Positions 44,307 to 53,404 of a DNA stretch of 64,000 nt are shown here, piece after piece. The stretch spans positions 310,001 to 374,000 of the forward strand of contig NZ_JAHXBU010000091.1 in NCBI RefSeq assembly GCF_020178975.1. The letters run 5' to 3'. The position numbers were made by a program, and so were the translations under genes. The notes beneath the pieces are model-generated. The model had not been told where the DNA came from and searched no databases. It worked only from the letters and a program-made list of their open reading frames with translations. How positions within the stretch are numbered: the first letter of the stretch is position 1; every line of letters begins with the position of its first letter. The DNA comes from Cesiribacter sp. SM1. GTDB lineage: Bacteria > Bacteroidota > Bacteroidia > Cytophagales > Cyclobacteriaceae.

Positions 44307-45662
44307 ATGCAATTAAAAAATGCTTCTATTTTAGTAGTGGATGACGATACCGACGTGCTGACGGCCGTTCGCCTGCTGCTGAAGCCCCATGTAAAGGAGA
44401 TCATTCCTGAAAAAAACCCGGAGCACATCCGCTCCCTGCTCCAGCAGCGCGCCTTTGATGTGATCCTGCTGGACATGAACTTTGCCAGCTCCATCAATAC
44501 CGGCAACGAAGGACTCTACTGGCTCCGCAAGATTAAAGAGCTGAAATCAGAAGCTGCCGTGATCATGATCACGGCCTATGGCGATATTGACCTGGCCATT
44601 CGCTCCCTGAAAGAAGGTGCTTATGATTTTGTGGTAAAGCCCTGGCATAACGAAAAGCTGATGACCACCCTGCAGGAAGCGGTAAGCCCCAAAGGCAAAA
44701 GTGCCGGCAGTGCGGCGGCGGGCAATGGGCAGTCGGCTACTTCCGAATTGCTCGGAGAATCGGAAGCCATGCAGGATACCCTCTATAAAATGCGCAAGGT
44801 AGCCCCTACCGATGCCAACATTCTTATCCTGGGAGAGAATGGCACCGGTAAGGAACTGATTGCCAAAGCCATTCACCAGCACTCCCTGCGGGCCGACAAG
44901 CCCTTTGTAAAAGTAGATGTGGGTGCCCTCACAGAATCGCTGTTTGAAAGTGAGCTGTTCGGGCATAAAAAAGGTGCTTTTACCGATGCGCGTGAAGACC
45001 GCCCCGGTCGCTTCGAAGCTGCCAACGGAGGCACTATTTTCCTGGATGAAATAGGTAACATCTCATTGCAACAGCAGTCTAAGCTGCTCAGTGTGCTGCA
45101 AAACAGGCAGGTGATCAGGGTGGGTGCCAACGAGCCCATACCTGTAGATGTGCGCCTGCTCTGCGCCACCAACGTTTCACTGGCCGATCTGGCCAATGAG
45201 GCCCGCTTTCGCAAAGACCTTATTTACCGCATCAACACCGTAGAGCTGATGGTGCCCCCCCTGCGCCGGCGGGGTAAGGATGTACTGCTGCTGGCAAATC
45301 ATTTCATAGAGGTATACGCCAGTAAGTACATGAAGGCGGCCCCTGAACTTAGCAAAGCCGCTGTAGATAAACTGGTAGGCTACCACTACCCGGGAAATGT
45401 ACGGGAGCTGCAGTATGCCATTGAAAGAGCCGTGATCATGGCCGACGACCATGTACTGGATGCCAGGGACATTATCTTCTCTCCAATAGAATCGGCACCG
45501 GCAGAAGCAGCCCTGCTGCAGGAAACCAACCTGGAGGAGCTGGAGAAAGCAACCATTCTGCGTGTGATAGAAAAAAGCGGGGGTAATCTTTCCAAAGCAG
45601 CCAAAGAATTGGGTATTACCCGCACCGCCCTGTACCGTCGCTTAAGCAAGTATGATCTTTAA
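44307..45662 (+). CDS. NtrC-family sigma-54-activating response regulator
   Basis: 451 residues in the classic three-domain order. The receiver domain (1-120) has Asp12/Asp13, phospho-acceptor Asp56, Thr89 and Lys111. The AAA+ domain (about 145-380) has Walker A GENGTGKE (176-183), the sigma-54-contacting loop as GAFTDA (223-228; Asp in place of the second Gly of GAFTGA) and the Walker B segment GGTIFLDEIG. A Fis-type helix-turn-helix ends the protein (GNLSKAAKELGITRTALYRRL). It overlaps the kinase gene by 11 bp. Its position beside site E and the sigma-54 promoters of the array make it the obvious activator of all six units; DNA binding itself is inferred. Confidence 0.95.
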   Translation: MQLKNASILVVDDDTDVLTAVRLLLKPHVKEIIPEKNPEHIRSLLQQRAFDVILLDMNFASSINTGNEGLYWLRKIKELKSEAAVIMITAYGDIDLAIRSLKEGAYDFVVKPWHNEKLMTTLQEAVSPKGKSAGSAAAGNGQSATSELLGESEAMQDTLYKMRKVAPTDANILILGENGTGKELIAKAIHQHSLRADKPFVKVDVGALTESLFESELFGHKKGAFTDAREDRPGRFEAANGGTIFLDEIGNISLQQQSKLLSVLQNRQVIRVGANEPIPVDVRLLCATNVSLADLANEARFRKDLIYRINTVELMVPPLRRRGKDVLLLANHFIEVYASKYMKAAPELSKAAVDKLVGYHYPGNVRELQYAIERAVIMADDHVLDARDIIFSPIESAPAEAALLQETNLEELEKATILRVIEKSGGNLSKAAKELGITRTALYRRLSKYDL

Positions 45663-46995
45663 AAGCTTTGAAGCCCGGCTTAGCGCCAGGGTAATCATGC
45701 TCTTCTTTACCTTAAGCATTACCGCCTACCTGCTGGTAAGCGAGCGTGTTGTTTATGGTATTATCCTCCTGCCCATTGCTCTTTACCAGCTGTGGGAGCT
45801 TATTAACTTTCAGCACAAGGCCCAGGCAGAGCTCAGGCAGTTTGTAGAATCCATCCAGTACCGCGATTTTTCCCGGCACTTTGATGTTAAGCATGCGCCT
45901 GTTGAGCTGCAGGACCTGCGCAAGGGCTTTAACGAGATCAATACCACCTTCAAGACCATCAGCAAAGAAAAAGAAACCCAGTACCACTACCTGCAGAAGA
46001 TACTGGAGCTGGTAGATACCGGCATCCTTTCTTACGATCTGGATAGCGGTGAGGTGGTATGGATGAATGAGTCGCTGAAAAAACTGCTGCATGTGCCCTA
46101 CCTGCGCACCATAAACTCCCTGGAGAAAAGAGACCCCGACCTGAAAGCAGAAATACAGGAGCTGAAACCAGGCGACAGCAAAATAGCCACTGCACATTCT
46201 GATAAAAACGCTGTAAAAGTACTGCTTTCTGCAACTGCCTTCCAGACCGACGGCCAAAGGTATAAGCTTATCGCATTCCAGAACATACACGAGGCCCTGG
46301 ACGAAACAGAATCAAAAGCCTGGCAAAAGCTGCTTAGCGTTATGACGCATGAGATCATGAATTCCATAGCCCCCATTTCCTCACTGGCCGATACCCTGAA
46401 GAACCGCCTGCAGGAATCTATGGTTAATGGCGCTACCGCAGAAGATGTGGAAGACCTGGAAGTAGGCATCAGCACCATTAAGCGCAGAAGCGAGGGCCTG
46501 CTGAAATTTGCAGAAACCTACCGCAGCCTCAACAAGATCACTACCCTGAACCTGAAAACAGTATCGCTGAAAGAACTCTTTGCTAACCTGCACCGGCTCA
46601 TGCAGCCTACCCTGATGCAGAAAAATATTTGCCTGGAGATCAACCTCAAGGATCAGGATATAAGTGTGCAGGCCGACCCCAACCTGCTGGACCAGGTGCT
46701 GATCAACCTGCTGGTGAACGCCATAGAAGCCACTAAAAACCGTTCCGATGCCCGGGTGGTACTAGCGGCCTACCAGGTAAACGATAAGCAGGTAGAAATT
46801 AAAGTAGCCGACAATGGCACGGGTATGTCGAAAGAAGTGCTGGAGAAGATTTTCATCCCGTTTTTCAGCACCAAAAAGCAGGGCAGCGGCATAGGCCTTA
46901 GCCTTTGCAAACAAATTATCATGCTCCACCGCGGCACCATACAGGTACAGTCTGAAGAAGGTGTAGGAACCGCATTTATGTTGAGATTTATATAA
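45652..46995 (+). CDS. Sensor histidine kinase of the NtrB/AtoS type
   Basis: 447 residues. Two N-terminal membrane helices (about 13-30 and 33-50) are joined by only two or three exposed residues, then a HAMP-like/PAS region (about 55-215), a dimerisation helix with the phospho-accepting His233 in VMTHEIMNSIAPI, and a catalytic domain with N-box Asn356 (NLLVNAIEA), G1 DNGTG (387-391) and G2 GSGIGLSL (411-418). With almost no periplasmic loop it probably senses within the membrane or through a partner, as intramembrane-sensing kinases tied to ABC exporters do; this parallel is inference. It overlaps the regulator gene by 11 bp and is therefore translationally coupled. Confidence 0.94.
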   Translation: MIFKSFEARLSARVIMLFFTLSITAYLLVSERVVYGIILLPIALYQLWELINFQHKAQAELRQFVESIQYRDFSRHFDVKHAPVELQDLRKGFNEINTTFKTISKEKETQYHYLQKILELVDTGILSYDLDSGEVVWMNESLKKLLHVPYLRTINSLEKRDPDLKAEIQELKPGDSKIATAHSDKNAVKVLLSATAFQTDGQRYKLIAFQNIHEALDETESKAWQKLLSVMTHEIMNSIAPISSLADTLKNRLQESMVNGATAEDVEDLEVGISTIKRRSEGLLKFAETYRSLNKITTLNLKTVSLKELFANLHRLMQPTLMQKNICLEINLKDQDISVQADPNLLDQVLINLLVNAIEATKNRSDARVVLAAYQVNDKQVEIKVADNGTGMSKEVLEKIFIPFFSTKKQGSGIGLSLCKQIIMLHRGTIQVQSEEGVGTAFMLRFI

Positions 46996-47161
46996 AACCC
47001 CTGCTGACAGCAATAACATAGCCCTGCCACAGTATAAAACTGACCATCAAGTATATAGCTAAATACTGCCAGAATTAGGGCTAGTGTAACAAACTATTGT
47101 TAAATTGCGACCCTATTTGCTTAAATTTTTATAGTCTAATCGGCTATTCAAGTAACAGGAG

Positions 47162-48289
47162 ATGCATTTTTACAAGAGAAAGGCAGTACCCTTTTTGTTT
47201 TTATTCTGTCTGGGATGCCTGTTTAGTAGTCCAGCAGCACTTGCACAGGCTGGAAACCAGCCCGGGAAGGAACCATGGTCTGTAGGCCTGAATGGGTACT
47301 ATGGTGCCCTGTTCCGCTACAGGGCCGGGCTTCAGACTGTTAACTTTACCCACCCTGTTGGAATAGAGCTGTACGCCAACAGGCATACGCTGGGCAAGCG
47401 GCTGTGGGAACAAAAGTTTGGCTTACCCCGGATTGGATTTGCCCTCTCCTACTACAATTACGGCGTTCCCGACGAGCTTGGAGAAGCACTTTCCCTTACT
47501 GCTTACCTCGATAAATCAATCCTGGCCTGGGGCAGGAGCAGCCTTAACTTTAATTTTGGTACGGGCCTGGTCTATTCCACCCGCCACTACACCCCGCTTG
47601 TAAATGAGGGGAATATGGCCATAGGCAGCAGGCTTACTTTTGCACTGCGTGGCACATTGCGCTACGAGTTTCCCCTTGCTGAGCGCAGCTATATGAATGT
47701 TAACCTGGCCTTCAGGCACTTCTCCAATGGTGGCCTTAACCAGCCCAACAACGGCATGAATTTTCCCTTGGTGGGCCTGGGCGTGCGGCATCAGCTCCGG
47801 GAGGCTAAGCCGGTTAAATTTATAGATTCCACAACAACAGCCATTGACAGAAGCATCCAGCTAAACCTGCGGCTGGGCCTGGGATTAAAAGAGGTGTTGC
47901 GCATAGACAGCAAGCACCGTGTTTATAACCTGTCGCTCTATGCAAGCAAAAGGCTTAGCTACACCAACTCTTTTCTGGTAGGAGTAGATGCTAGGTTTGA
48001 TACTGCCCTGCGCGAGGAGTACATCAACCAGGCATTAGCCGTTCCTGAAGGTAGAATAGACCCCAGAATGGCAGGGGTTACCATTGGCCATGAGCTGCAC
48101 CTAAGCAATCTTTCCTTTATATTTCAGTTGGGCCGCTATGTGCACCAGCCCCACAGGCTGTTTCCCAATTACTACCAGCGCTACGGCCTGCGCTATGCCA
48201 TTACCAGAAATATTTCTGCCAATGCGGTGCTGCTGGCCCATACCAGAACAGCAAATGTTATTGAGTGGGGGCTGGGATTTCATCTTTAA
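47162..48289 (+). CDS. Outer-membrane lipid A deacylase-like protein (PagL / acyloxyacyl hydrolase family)
   Basis: 375 residues: signal peptide to about residue 29 (AALAQ), then alternating beta-barrel strands. The segment AFRHFSNGG...NNGMN (183-200) matches the PagL active-site pattern, with His186 and Ser188 as the likely catalytic pair and Asn196/Asn197 nearby. PagL removes the 3-O acyl chain of lipid A in the outer membrane. The protein is about twice as long as classical PagL, as is common for Bacteroidota members; residues 215-375 add further barrel-like strands. It lies 166 bp after the kinase gene in the same direction. A link of the regulon to envelope remodelling is suggestive only. 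Confidence 0.75.
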   Translation: MHFYKRKAVPFLFLFCLGCLFSSPAALAQAGNQPGKEPWSVGLNGYYGALFRYRAGLQTVNFTHPVGIELYANRHTLGKRLWEQKFGLPRIGFALSYYNYGVPDELGEALSLTAYLDKSILAWGRSSLNFNFGTGLVYSTRHYTPLVNEGNMAIGSRLTFALRGTLRYEFPLAERSYMNVNLAFRHFSNGGLNQPNNGMNFPLVGLGVRHQLREAKPVKFIDSTTTAIDRSIQLNLRLGLGLKEVLRIDSKHRVYNLSLYASKRLSYTNSFLVGVDARFDTALREEYINQALAVPEGRIDPRMAGVTIGHELHLSNLSFIFQLGRYVHQPHRLFPNYYQRYGLRYAITRNISANAVLLAHTRTANVIEWGLGFHL

Positions 48290-48363
48290 GCATAGCTTCT
48301 TTCTGTTGCTTTCGGCATTCCTTTAGAAAATGAGCCGCCAGCCCTGTAAGGGGCAACATAAAA

Positions 48364-48390
48364 CAGCCTGACCTAAAAGGGGTCAGGCTG
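48364..48390. terminator. Bidirectional terminator hairpin
   Basis: A perfect 10-bp stem CAGCCTGACC / GGTCAGGCTG with a 7-nt loop lies between the convergent deacylase and methyltransferase genes, 75 bp and 24 bp from their stops. Confidence 0.65.
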
Positions 48391-48413
48391 CAGGCATGCC
48401 TGTTATGCACTTA

Positions 48414-48962
48414 TTACTTTTTCTGGGGAACCGTCCAGTAGTAAATGGTTGAGTTATCTACCTTAATTGTTTTTTCCGGCTCCCAGTCGCCCATATCAAA
48501 AGCATGGGAAACAATGCGGGTACCAGGCTTAAGCTGCTCGAGCAATTGTGGGCGCAGCTTCATGTTTACACTGGGGAGCAGGTAGAGCGTTACCACAGTA
48601 GCATCGCTCAGATCCATTTCAAATAAGTTGCCTTCCACAAACTTCACCTTATCGGTAACATTTGCTTTTCGTGCATTTTCATTTGCTTCTTCAATGCGTA
48701 CCGGGTCGATATCTACACCCGTGCCGGTGGCCCCATGTTTTTTCGCTGCGGTAATCACGATGCGGCCATCACCACAACCTAAATCGTATACCACATCATT
48801 TCCCTGCACATTAGCCAGATCAAGCATGGCTTCCACCACTTTCTGGCTGGTGGGTACATAAGGCACATCTTTCTGAACAGGTCGGGTTACCTGCGCCGAA
48901 ACAAACACAGTAGCGCACAGGATCATCAAAAGCGTACAGAATAGATTTTTAGTTGTTCTCAT
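48414..48962 (-). CDS. Class I SAM-dependent methyltransferase with a signal peptide
   Basis: 182 residues from the ATG at 48962. A longer frame starts at 49025, but the chosen start is preceded by AAGAAG and gives a clean signal peptide (MRTTKNLFCTLLMILCATVFVSAQ). The mature part has SAM motif I DLGCGDGRIVITAA, an acidic VDIDP end of strand 2 and VTLYLLPSVNMKLRP later on: a compact seven-strand methyltransferase core. An exported SAM-dependent enzyme is odd because SAM is cytoplasmic; either it is not actually exported, or it acts before or without SAM. Substrate unknown. It is transcribed alone. Confidence 0.82.
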   Translation of the reverse strand: MRTTKNLFCTLLMILCATVFVSAQVTRPVQKDVPYVPTSQKVVEAMLDLANVQGNDVVYDLGCGDGRIVITAAKKHGATGTGVDIDPVRIEEANENARKANVTDKVKFVEGNLFEMDLSDATVVTLYLLPSVNMKLRPQLLEQLKPGTRIVSHAFDMGDWEPEKTIKVDNSTIYYWTVPQKK

Positions 48963-49188
48963 CTTCTTATCATTAACGTATATAATAATATGCACCTGAT
49001 ACAAACTATGGCCCTTTTGCTCCACTATCCAACCGGCACCTGTTCACACAATTTGCTTAACATGAAAGCCTGTTTCTTGTTTTAATATTTGCTGCTGATT
49101 AACAAATGATATTCTTCGCTCATCAGCTTGTTTATGCCTGCACTGATGCCAGGCACCTGCAAAAGCCTGCCGCGCATGCTGGTGCAGC

Positions 49189-50634
49189 TTAGCCTTTCTC
49201 TGCCATGTTTGGCTTAAGCTTTTTGTTGATGAGCGGCAAAGCCAGTAACAGCAGCACACCCACGCCTAATACGGCTACACCCACCAGGGCACCCAGACCG
49301 GTGTACATCAGGCTGGAGTAGAGTAAATAGGCACTTGTGAGACAAAAGACCAGGGGCGTTACAGGATAAAGGGGAACACGAAAAGGCCGCTCCCGTTCAG
49401 GTTCCTTTTTTCGCAAAACGAAAAGTGAAACCCCTACAAGCAAGAGAAAAAACCAGAAGACCGGTGCCGTATACTCAACAATGGTTTCAAAGCCGTTGCG
49501 GGTTAACAGGCCCAGGCCAATAAGGGCCAGCGCTATGGCACCCTGCACAATAAAGGCATTTACCGGCGAGGAGGTTTGCTCGTTCCATTTACCCAGGGCA
49601 CTGAATATCCTGAAGTCGCGCCCCAGGGCATAATTGGTTCTGGCGCCGGTAAAAATGGTTGCATTGGCAGAGGTAAGCGCGGCCACAGAAACGATAAGGC
49701 CAATCAGCACCACCCCCGCATCACCAAAAGTTACCTGCATCAGGTCACTGCCCACCGCATCTGACTGAGCCATGCCGCTAAGGCCCAGGGCATTTAAAAA
49801 AGCAAGGTTTATCAAAAGGTATATGGCTGTAATAATACCAATGCTGATGAGCAGTGCTTTGGCCATACTCTTTCGGCCTCCGCGCAATTCTGCAGAAATG
49901 TAGGCGGCTTCGTTCCAGCCACCAAAGGTAAGCAGTACAAACACCATGGCCAGCCCCAGCGAACTACCCGTAGCGGGAGCGGGATCAGCGGCAGCTTCGG
50001 CAGGAGCGGCTGTTTCCGCAGGGGCAAAGAAAAATCCGGCAACCAGAATAGTCAGCACCCCCAGGATCTCTAGCACTACCAGCAGGCGCTGCGTACCTGC
50101 TCCAAAGTTTACCCCAATAATATTAATGCCTGTTAATCCTATCACCACCACTGCGGCATACAGTACCGACGATAGGGAACCTATGCTGTAAATCTGCGAA
50201 AGATAATCTCCGATGATAAAAGAAAGCACCGCAATTGAACCCGTCTGGATCACACTCATGCGAGCCCAGGCAAACAGGAATGCCAGCTTTCTGCCGAAAG
50301 CACGTGTCAGAAAATGGTAATCGCCGCCAGCATGAGGAAAGGTTGTGGTAAGCTCGGCATAGCACAGGGCGCCAATCAGCGACACAACACCACCCAAAAC
50401 CCATGTGAACAGAAACATGCTGCTGCTCCCGGCATTGGCTGCCACCACCGAAGGGGTACGAAAAATACCGGCACCTACAACAATACCCACAATAACCGCA
50501 ATGGCATCGAACATGCCCAGCGCTGGTTTTGGTGCTGCCGCTGCAGTGGTAGTGCTACTGCTGCTTTCGGTGTTGGTGCTGGCGGGAGCGCTAATAGTCC
50601 CAGCATCCTTATAGCTGTTTTTCAGGTCCTTCAT
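49189..50634 (-). CDS. APC-superfamily amino-acid permease
   Basis: 481 residues with about twelve hydrophobic segments. The first helix holds the substrate-backbone-binding motif GIVVGAGIFRTPS (about residues 50-62) typical of the LAT/APA branch. A 35-residue cytoplasmic N-terminal tail is almost entirely Ser, Thr, Ala and Pro. It would import or exchange amino acids at the inner membrane; the specific amino acid is not evident. The gene stands alone; the 225 bp between it and the methyltransferase gene hold nothing recognisable. The end of the fourth loop contains an Ala/Pro-rich insertion (AETAAPAEAAADPAPATG). Confidence 0.88.
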   Translation of the reverse strand: MKDLKNSYKDAGTISAPASTNTESSSSTTTAAAAPKPALGMFDAIAVIVGIVVGAGIFRTPSVVAANAGSSSMFLFTWVLGGVVSLIGALCYAELTTTFPHAGGDYHFLTRAFGRKLAFLFAWARMSVIQTGSIAVLSFIIGDYLSQIYSIGSLSSVLYAAVVVIGLTGINIIGVNFGAGTQRLLVVLEILGVLTILVAGFFFAPAETAAPAEAAADPAPATGSSLGLAMVFVLLTFGGWNEAAYISAELRGGRKSMAKALLISIGIITAIYLLINLAFLNALGLSGMAQSDAVGSDLMQVTFGDAGVVLIGLIVSVAALTSANATIFTGARTNYALGRDFRIFSALGKWNEQTSSPVNAFIVQGAIALALIGLGLLTRNGFETIVEYTAPVFWFFLLLVGVSLFVLRKKEPERERPFRVPLYPVTPLVFCLTSAYLLYSSLMYTGLGALVGVAVLGVGVLLLLALPLINKKLKPNMAEKG

Positions 50635-50914
50635 AAGCCAACATAAATGCCATTCTGGCCAGTTAGCATAAGTAAGGAAAAACAGCTACAGATTGTTTAG
50701 TGGTTTGTTACCAGGCCTGGTTTTACATTCAAATCATAAAAATACCTTCCACATAAAAAAGAGCAGTATTCCTACAAAATCATATTTTATATCCACAAGC
50801 TTACATCAATCTTTGCACAGGATTTTTGCTGCAGCTGTGTATTAAGCTACAGGCTTTCCGGTAAGTAGCGCTGTCTCTAAACTTTATAACAAACTATTTT
50901 CAATTTTCAGAACC

Positions 50915-51505
50915 ATGAAACCCACCCGCATTTTTTTGATGCTATTGGCTCTTTGCGCCTTTACTTTTCAATCCTGCGAAGATGATACAGCTGATGCAGG
51001 CAAACCTGACCCCAGCTTTGGCAACCACCCCAGAACGGCTGTTCCTGCTGAACTGGTAGGTTTCTGGCAGGCTGGCTCCTTTTCCATGTCGAGCTTCAAT
51101 GACTACGACGGCAGCTATGCCGGGCAGGCCTATGAAATTGGGCTGGGCTACCAGTTGTATGCCAACGGCAATGCTGAAGAATACTTTTACTACACCAACA
51201 CTTCTTACTACTGCAGAGATCAGATTCTGGGCTACCGCAAGGGCACTGTAACTTTCGATACCCAAAACAAAAGCTTTAAATTTTATTCGGCCAATGGCAA
51301 TTACAGGCGCTATTACAGCTGTGGCAGCTCACAACCTGCCGATTGGGGCGTACAGCAGGAATACGGTGAAGATGATCTTTACCCAAAACACAAGCCCGAA
51401 TACAGCGGCTACAGCCTGGTGCAGGAAGGCGGCAAAACCATACTTCGCATTCCTTATGAAGACGGCACCAGCCTTGATTTCGAAAAAACCCAATCGCCCC
51501 AGTAA
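50915..51505 (+). CDS. Small lipoprotein with a lipocalin-like beta-sheet domain
   Basis: 196 residues. Lipobox FQSC gives lipidated Cys21, followed by EDD, the Asp/Glu pattern seen on many Bacteroidota surface lipoproteins. The rest (about 45-190) reads as an all-beta domain: VGFWQAGSF, YQLYANGNAEEYFYY, Y-x-C-R-D-Q-I-L-GYRKGTV, then RYYSC. The same order of elements occurs in the C-terminal third of the protein at 55973 (GDWIMG, LQLHADGSF, YNCTTQIATFYRGAV), so the two are distant paralogues. Function unknown. A U-run terminator follows 96 bp after the stop. Confidence 0.75.
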   Translation: MKPTRIFLMLLALCAFTFQSCEDDTADAGKPDPSFGNHPRTAVPAELVGFWQAGSFSMSSFNDYDGSYAGQAYEIGLGYQLYANGNAEEYFYYTNTSYYCRDQILGYRKGTVTFDTQNKSFKFYSANGNYRRYYSCGSSQPADWGVQQEYGEDDLYPKHKPEYSGYSLVQEGGKTILRIPYEDGTSLDFEKTQSPQ

Positions 51506-51601
51506 GCACGTTGCCGGCAGGCAAAACTGCAACGGATTAGCCTGCCGCTCCAATACTACACGATATGTAAAACCAGAAAGTGCATGATTTAATAATATTT
51601 G

Positions 51602-51640
51602 GCAGGAGATAGTCACAGGACTGTCTCCTGCTTTTTTTTT
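51602..51640 (+). terminator. Rho-independent terminator
   Basis: The stem GCAGGAGATAGT / ACTGTCTCCTGC (one mismatched pair, 6-nt loop) is followed directly by nine T residues. It ends the lipoprotein transcript. Confidence 0.8.
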
Positions 51641-51660
51641 GCAGTTCCGGCAGCGGAATT

Positions 51661-51689
51661 CAAGGTGCAGCACCAGGTGCTGCACCTTG
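51661..51689. repeat. Perfect 13-bp inverted repeat, operator or hairpin
   Basis: CAAGGTGCAGCAC, three bases, GTGCTGCACCTTG. No T-run follows, so it is not an ordinary terminator. It lies 188 bp before the aldose dehydrogenase start. The remainder of the 371-bp gap holds no gene. Confidence 0.6.
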
Positions 51690-51876
51690 TTAACAGGCAC
51701 TTTGTAGTCCTGCCCCCTGCTATGGGCAGCGATGAAACAAATCAATTCCTGGCAGTTACCAATCATCCACAGATCAGCCAGGCCAGCCTGTTCCGAACAT
51801 CAGCCCCTAAGTCTGGTTATCAGGTTAAAGTACTACTTGCAAAGCAGTACTATCTGGAAACAGTTAATCATGAACT

Positions 51877-53007
51877 ATGGAAACATCTGCAAAAAGAATT
51901 GTATCACAAGCACTACTCTTACTCTTACTGATGGCTGTACCTGCCATAGCCCAGAAACCAACGGTAGAAACACAGGCCGGCTCTATTGAAATTGAGGAAA
52001 TTGCCGGCAACCTGAAGCACCCCTGGGGCATCGCCTTTCTGCCGGATAACAGGGCGCTGGTAACAGAACGCGCTGGAAACCTTAGAATACTCGATACCAA
52101 CCATAAACTGTCCAAGCCCCTGAAAGGAGTTCCGAAGGTGTTTGCCAAAGGCCAGGGCGGACTGCTGGACGTAGCGCTCGATCCGGATTTTGAGCAAAAC
52201 CGCTATGTGTACCTCTCCTATGCCGAACCGGGCGAGAACAACACTGCTTCATCGGCGCTTGGCCGTGGCAGGCTGGAGGGTAACGAGCTAAAAGATTTTA
52301 CGGTGATCTTCCGGCAGGAGCCCAAGGTGGAAGGTCCTAACCATTTTGGTGGCCGCATTCTTTTTACTCCCGGGGGCCAGATTATGTTCACCATGGCAGA
52401 AAGGTTTAAGTTCGACCCGGCCCAGGATCTTTCCAATCACCTGGGCACCATTGTGCGAATCAACCGCGATGGTTCTGTACCAGATGACAATCCTTTTGTA
52501 AACCAGCAGAATGCAGAAGACGAGATCTGGTCTTACGGCCACCGCAATATTGAAAGTGCAGCGTATGATCCCGCCACTAATATGCTGTGGGTTGCAGAAA
52601 TGGGTCCTATGGGAGGCGATGAGCTCAACCAGCCGCAGGCAGGAAAGAATTACGGATGGCCCGTGGTTAGCTGGGGGGATAACTACGATGGATCGAAAAT
52701 CCCTAACCCGCCTACCCGCCCTGAGTTTGCCCAGTCTGTAATCCAGTGGACTCCTACAATATCACCCTCCGGAATGATTTTCTACACCGGCTCCATGTAT
52801 CCCGAATGGCAGGGCAGCATGCTAATTGGCGGACTTACCAGCAGTGGTATTGTTCGGGTAGAGGTTAATGGAGAGCAGGCCGAAGAGGTAGAGCGCATTC
52901 CACTGGCCGTGCGGACACGCGATGTAGTACAGGCCCCTGATGGCTCTGTATGGGTGCTTACCGACCAGGATAACGGCAAAATTCTGCGGCTGAAACCCCT
53001 GAAATAG
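51877..53007 (+). CDS. PQQ-dependent soluble aldose dehydrogenase-like protein (GSDH family)
   Basis: 376 residues: signal peptide to about residue 26 (VPAIA-QK), then a six-bladed propeller beginning at LKHPWGIAFLPD. The segment GPNHFGGRI contains His156, at the place of the catalytic base of soluble glucose dehydrogenases. GRVTERAGNL-like and GDELNQPQAGKNYGWP segments are also family hallmarks. These periplasmic enzymes oxidise aldose sugars using PQQ; no PQQ synthesis gene is visible here, so the cofactor is presumed, not shown. It is a single gene, followed 24 bp later by the 310-bp repeat element. Confidence 0.86.
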   Translation: METSAKRIVSQALLLLLLMAVPAIAQKPTVETQAGSIEIEEIAGNLKHPWGIAFLPDNRALVTERAGNLRILDTNHKLSKPLKGVPKVFAKGQGGLLDVALDPDFEQNRYVYLSYAEPGENNTASSALGRGRLEGNELKDFTVIFRQEPKVEGPNHFGGRILFTPGGQIMFTMAERFKFDPAQDLSNHLGTIVRINRDGSVPDDNPFVNQQNAEDEIWSYGHRNIESAAYDPATNMLWVAEMGPMGGDELNQPQAGKNYGWPVVSWGDNYDGSKIPNPPTRPEFAQSVIQWTPTISPSGMIFYTGSMYPEWQGSMLIGGLTSSGIVRVEVNGEQAEEVERIPLAVRTRDVVQAPDGSVWVLTDQDNGKILRLKPLK

Positions 53008-53031
53008 CTGATACATACCTAACCGAATAAC

Positions 53032-53341
53032 ATGAATCATCCCGAATTTTTAAGGAGCTTGCATTCCTAATAGAAGTGGCCTCTGGAGATTTTCAGAGGC
53101 CACTTCTATTAGCAGTACAGTCTTTGCGAACGCAGCGAAGCGGAGTGCGGAGGCCGCCCCGTGGCAATCTGGCATCTATGCGCGTAGATGCCAGATTGCC
53201 GCAGCGGCGGACCGTTTCGTCGTGCCTCCCGGGCCTCGGTGGCTCGCAAAAACTAGTACCTTAAAGCAAAAGCAGCCTTGGAATAGCATCCAAGGCTGCT
53301 TTTGCTTGTTTTTTCCCAAATCAAAATTCGGGATGATTCAT
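53032..53341 (+). mobile_element. MITE-like 310-bp element, copy 1 (intact)
   Basis: It is bounded by perfect 19-bp terminal inverted repeats (53032-53050 with 53323-53341, ATGAATCATCCCGAATTTT), extendable to 22 bp on both sides. Inside are three strong hairpins: 53067-53112 (19-bp stem), 53163-53200 (16-bp stem) and 53264-53307 (19-bp stem, followed by a T-run, possibly a terminator). There is no coding capacity. No target duplication is evident. Confidence 0.78.
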
Positions 53342-53404
53342 GTTTATTGTTCCTGCAGGCAGCTGCCTGCACAGGAAACACCTTTAGCCACTCCTGCTGC
53401 TTAG

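Noticed and set aside
50637-50652. TGGCAT...TTGGC on the minus strand just before the amino-acid permease gene
   Set aside because: The -12 element lacks the correct GC, it abuts the start codon, and no regulator site lies upstream.
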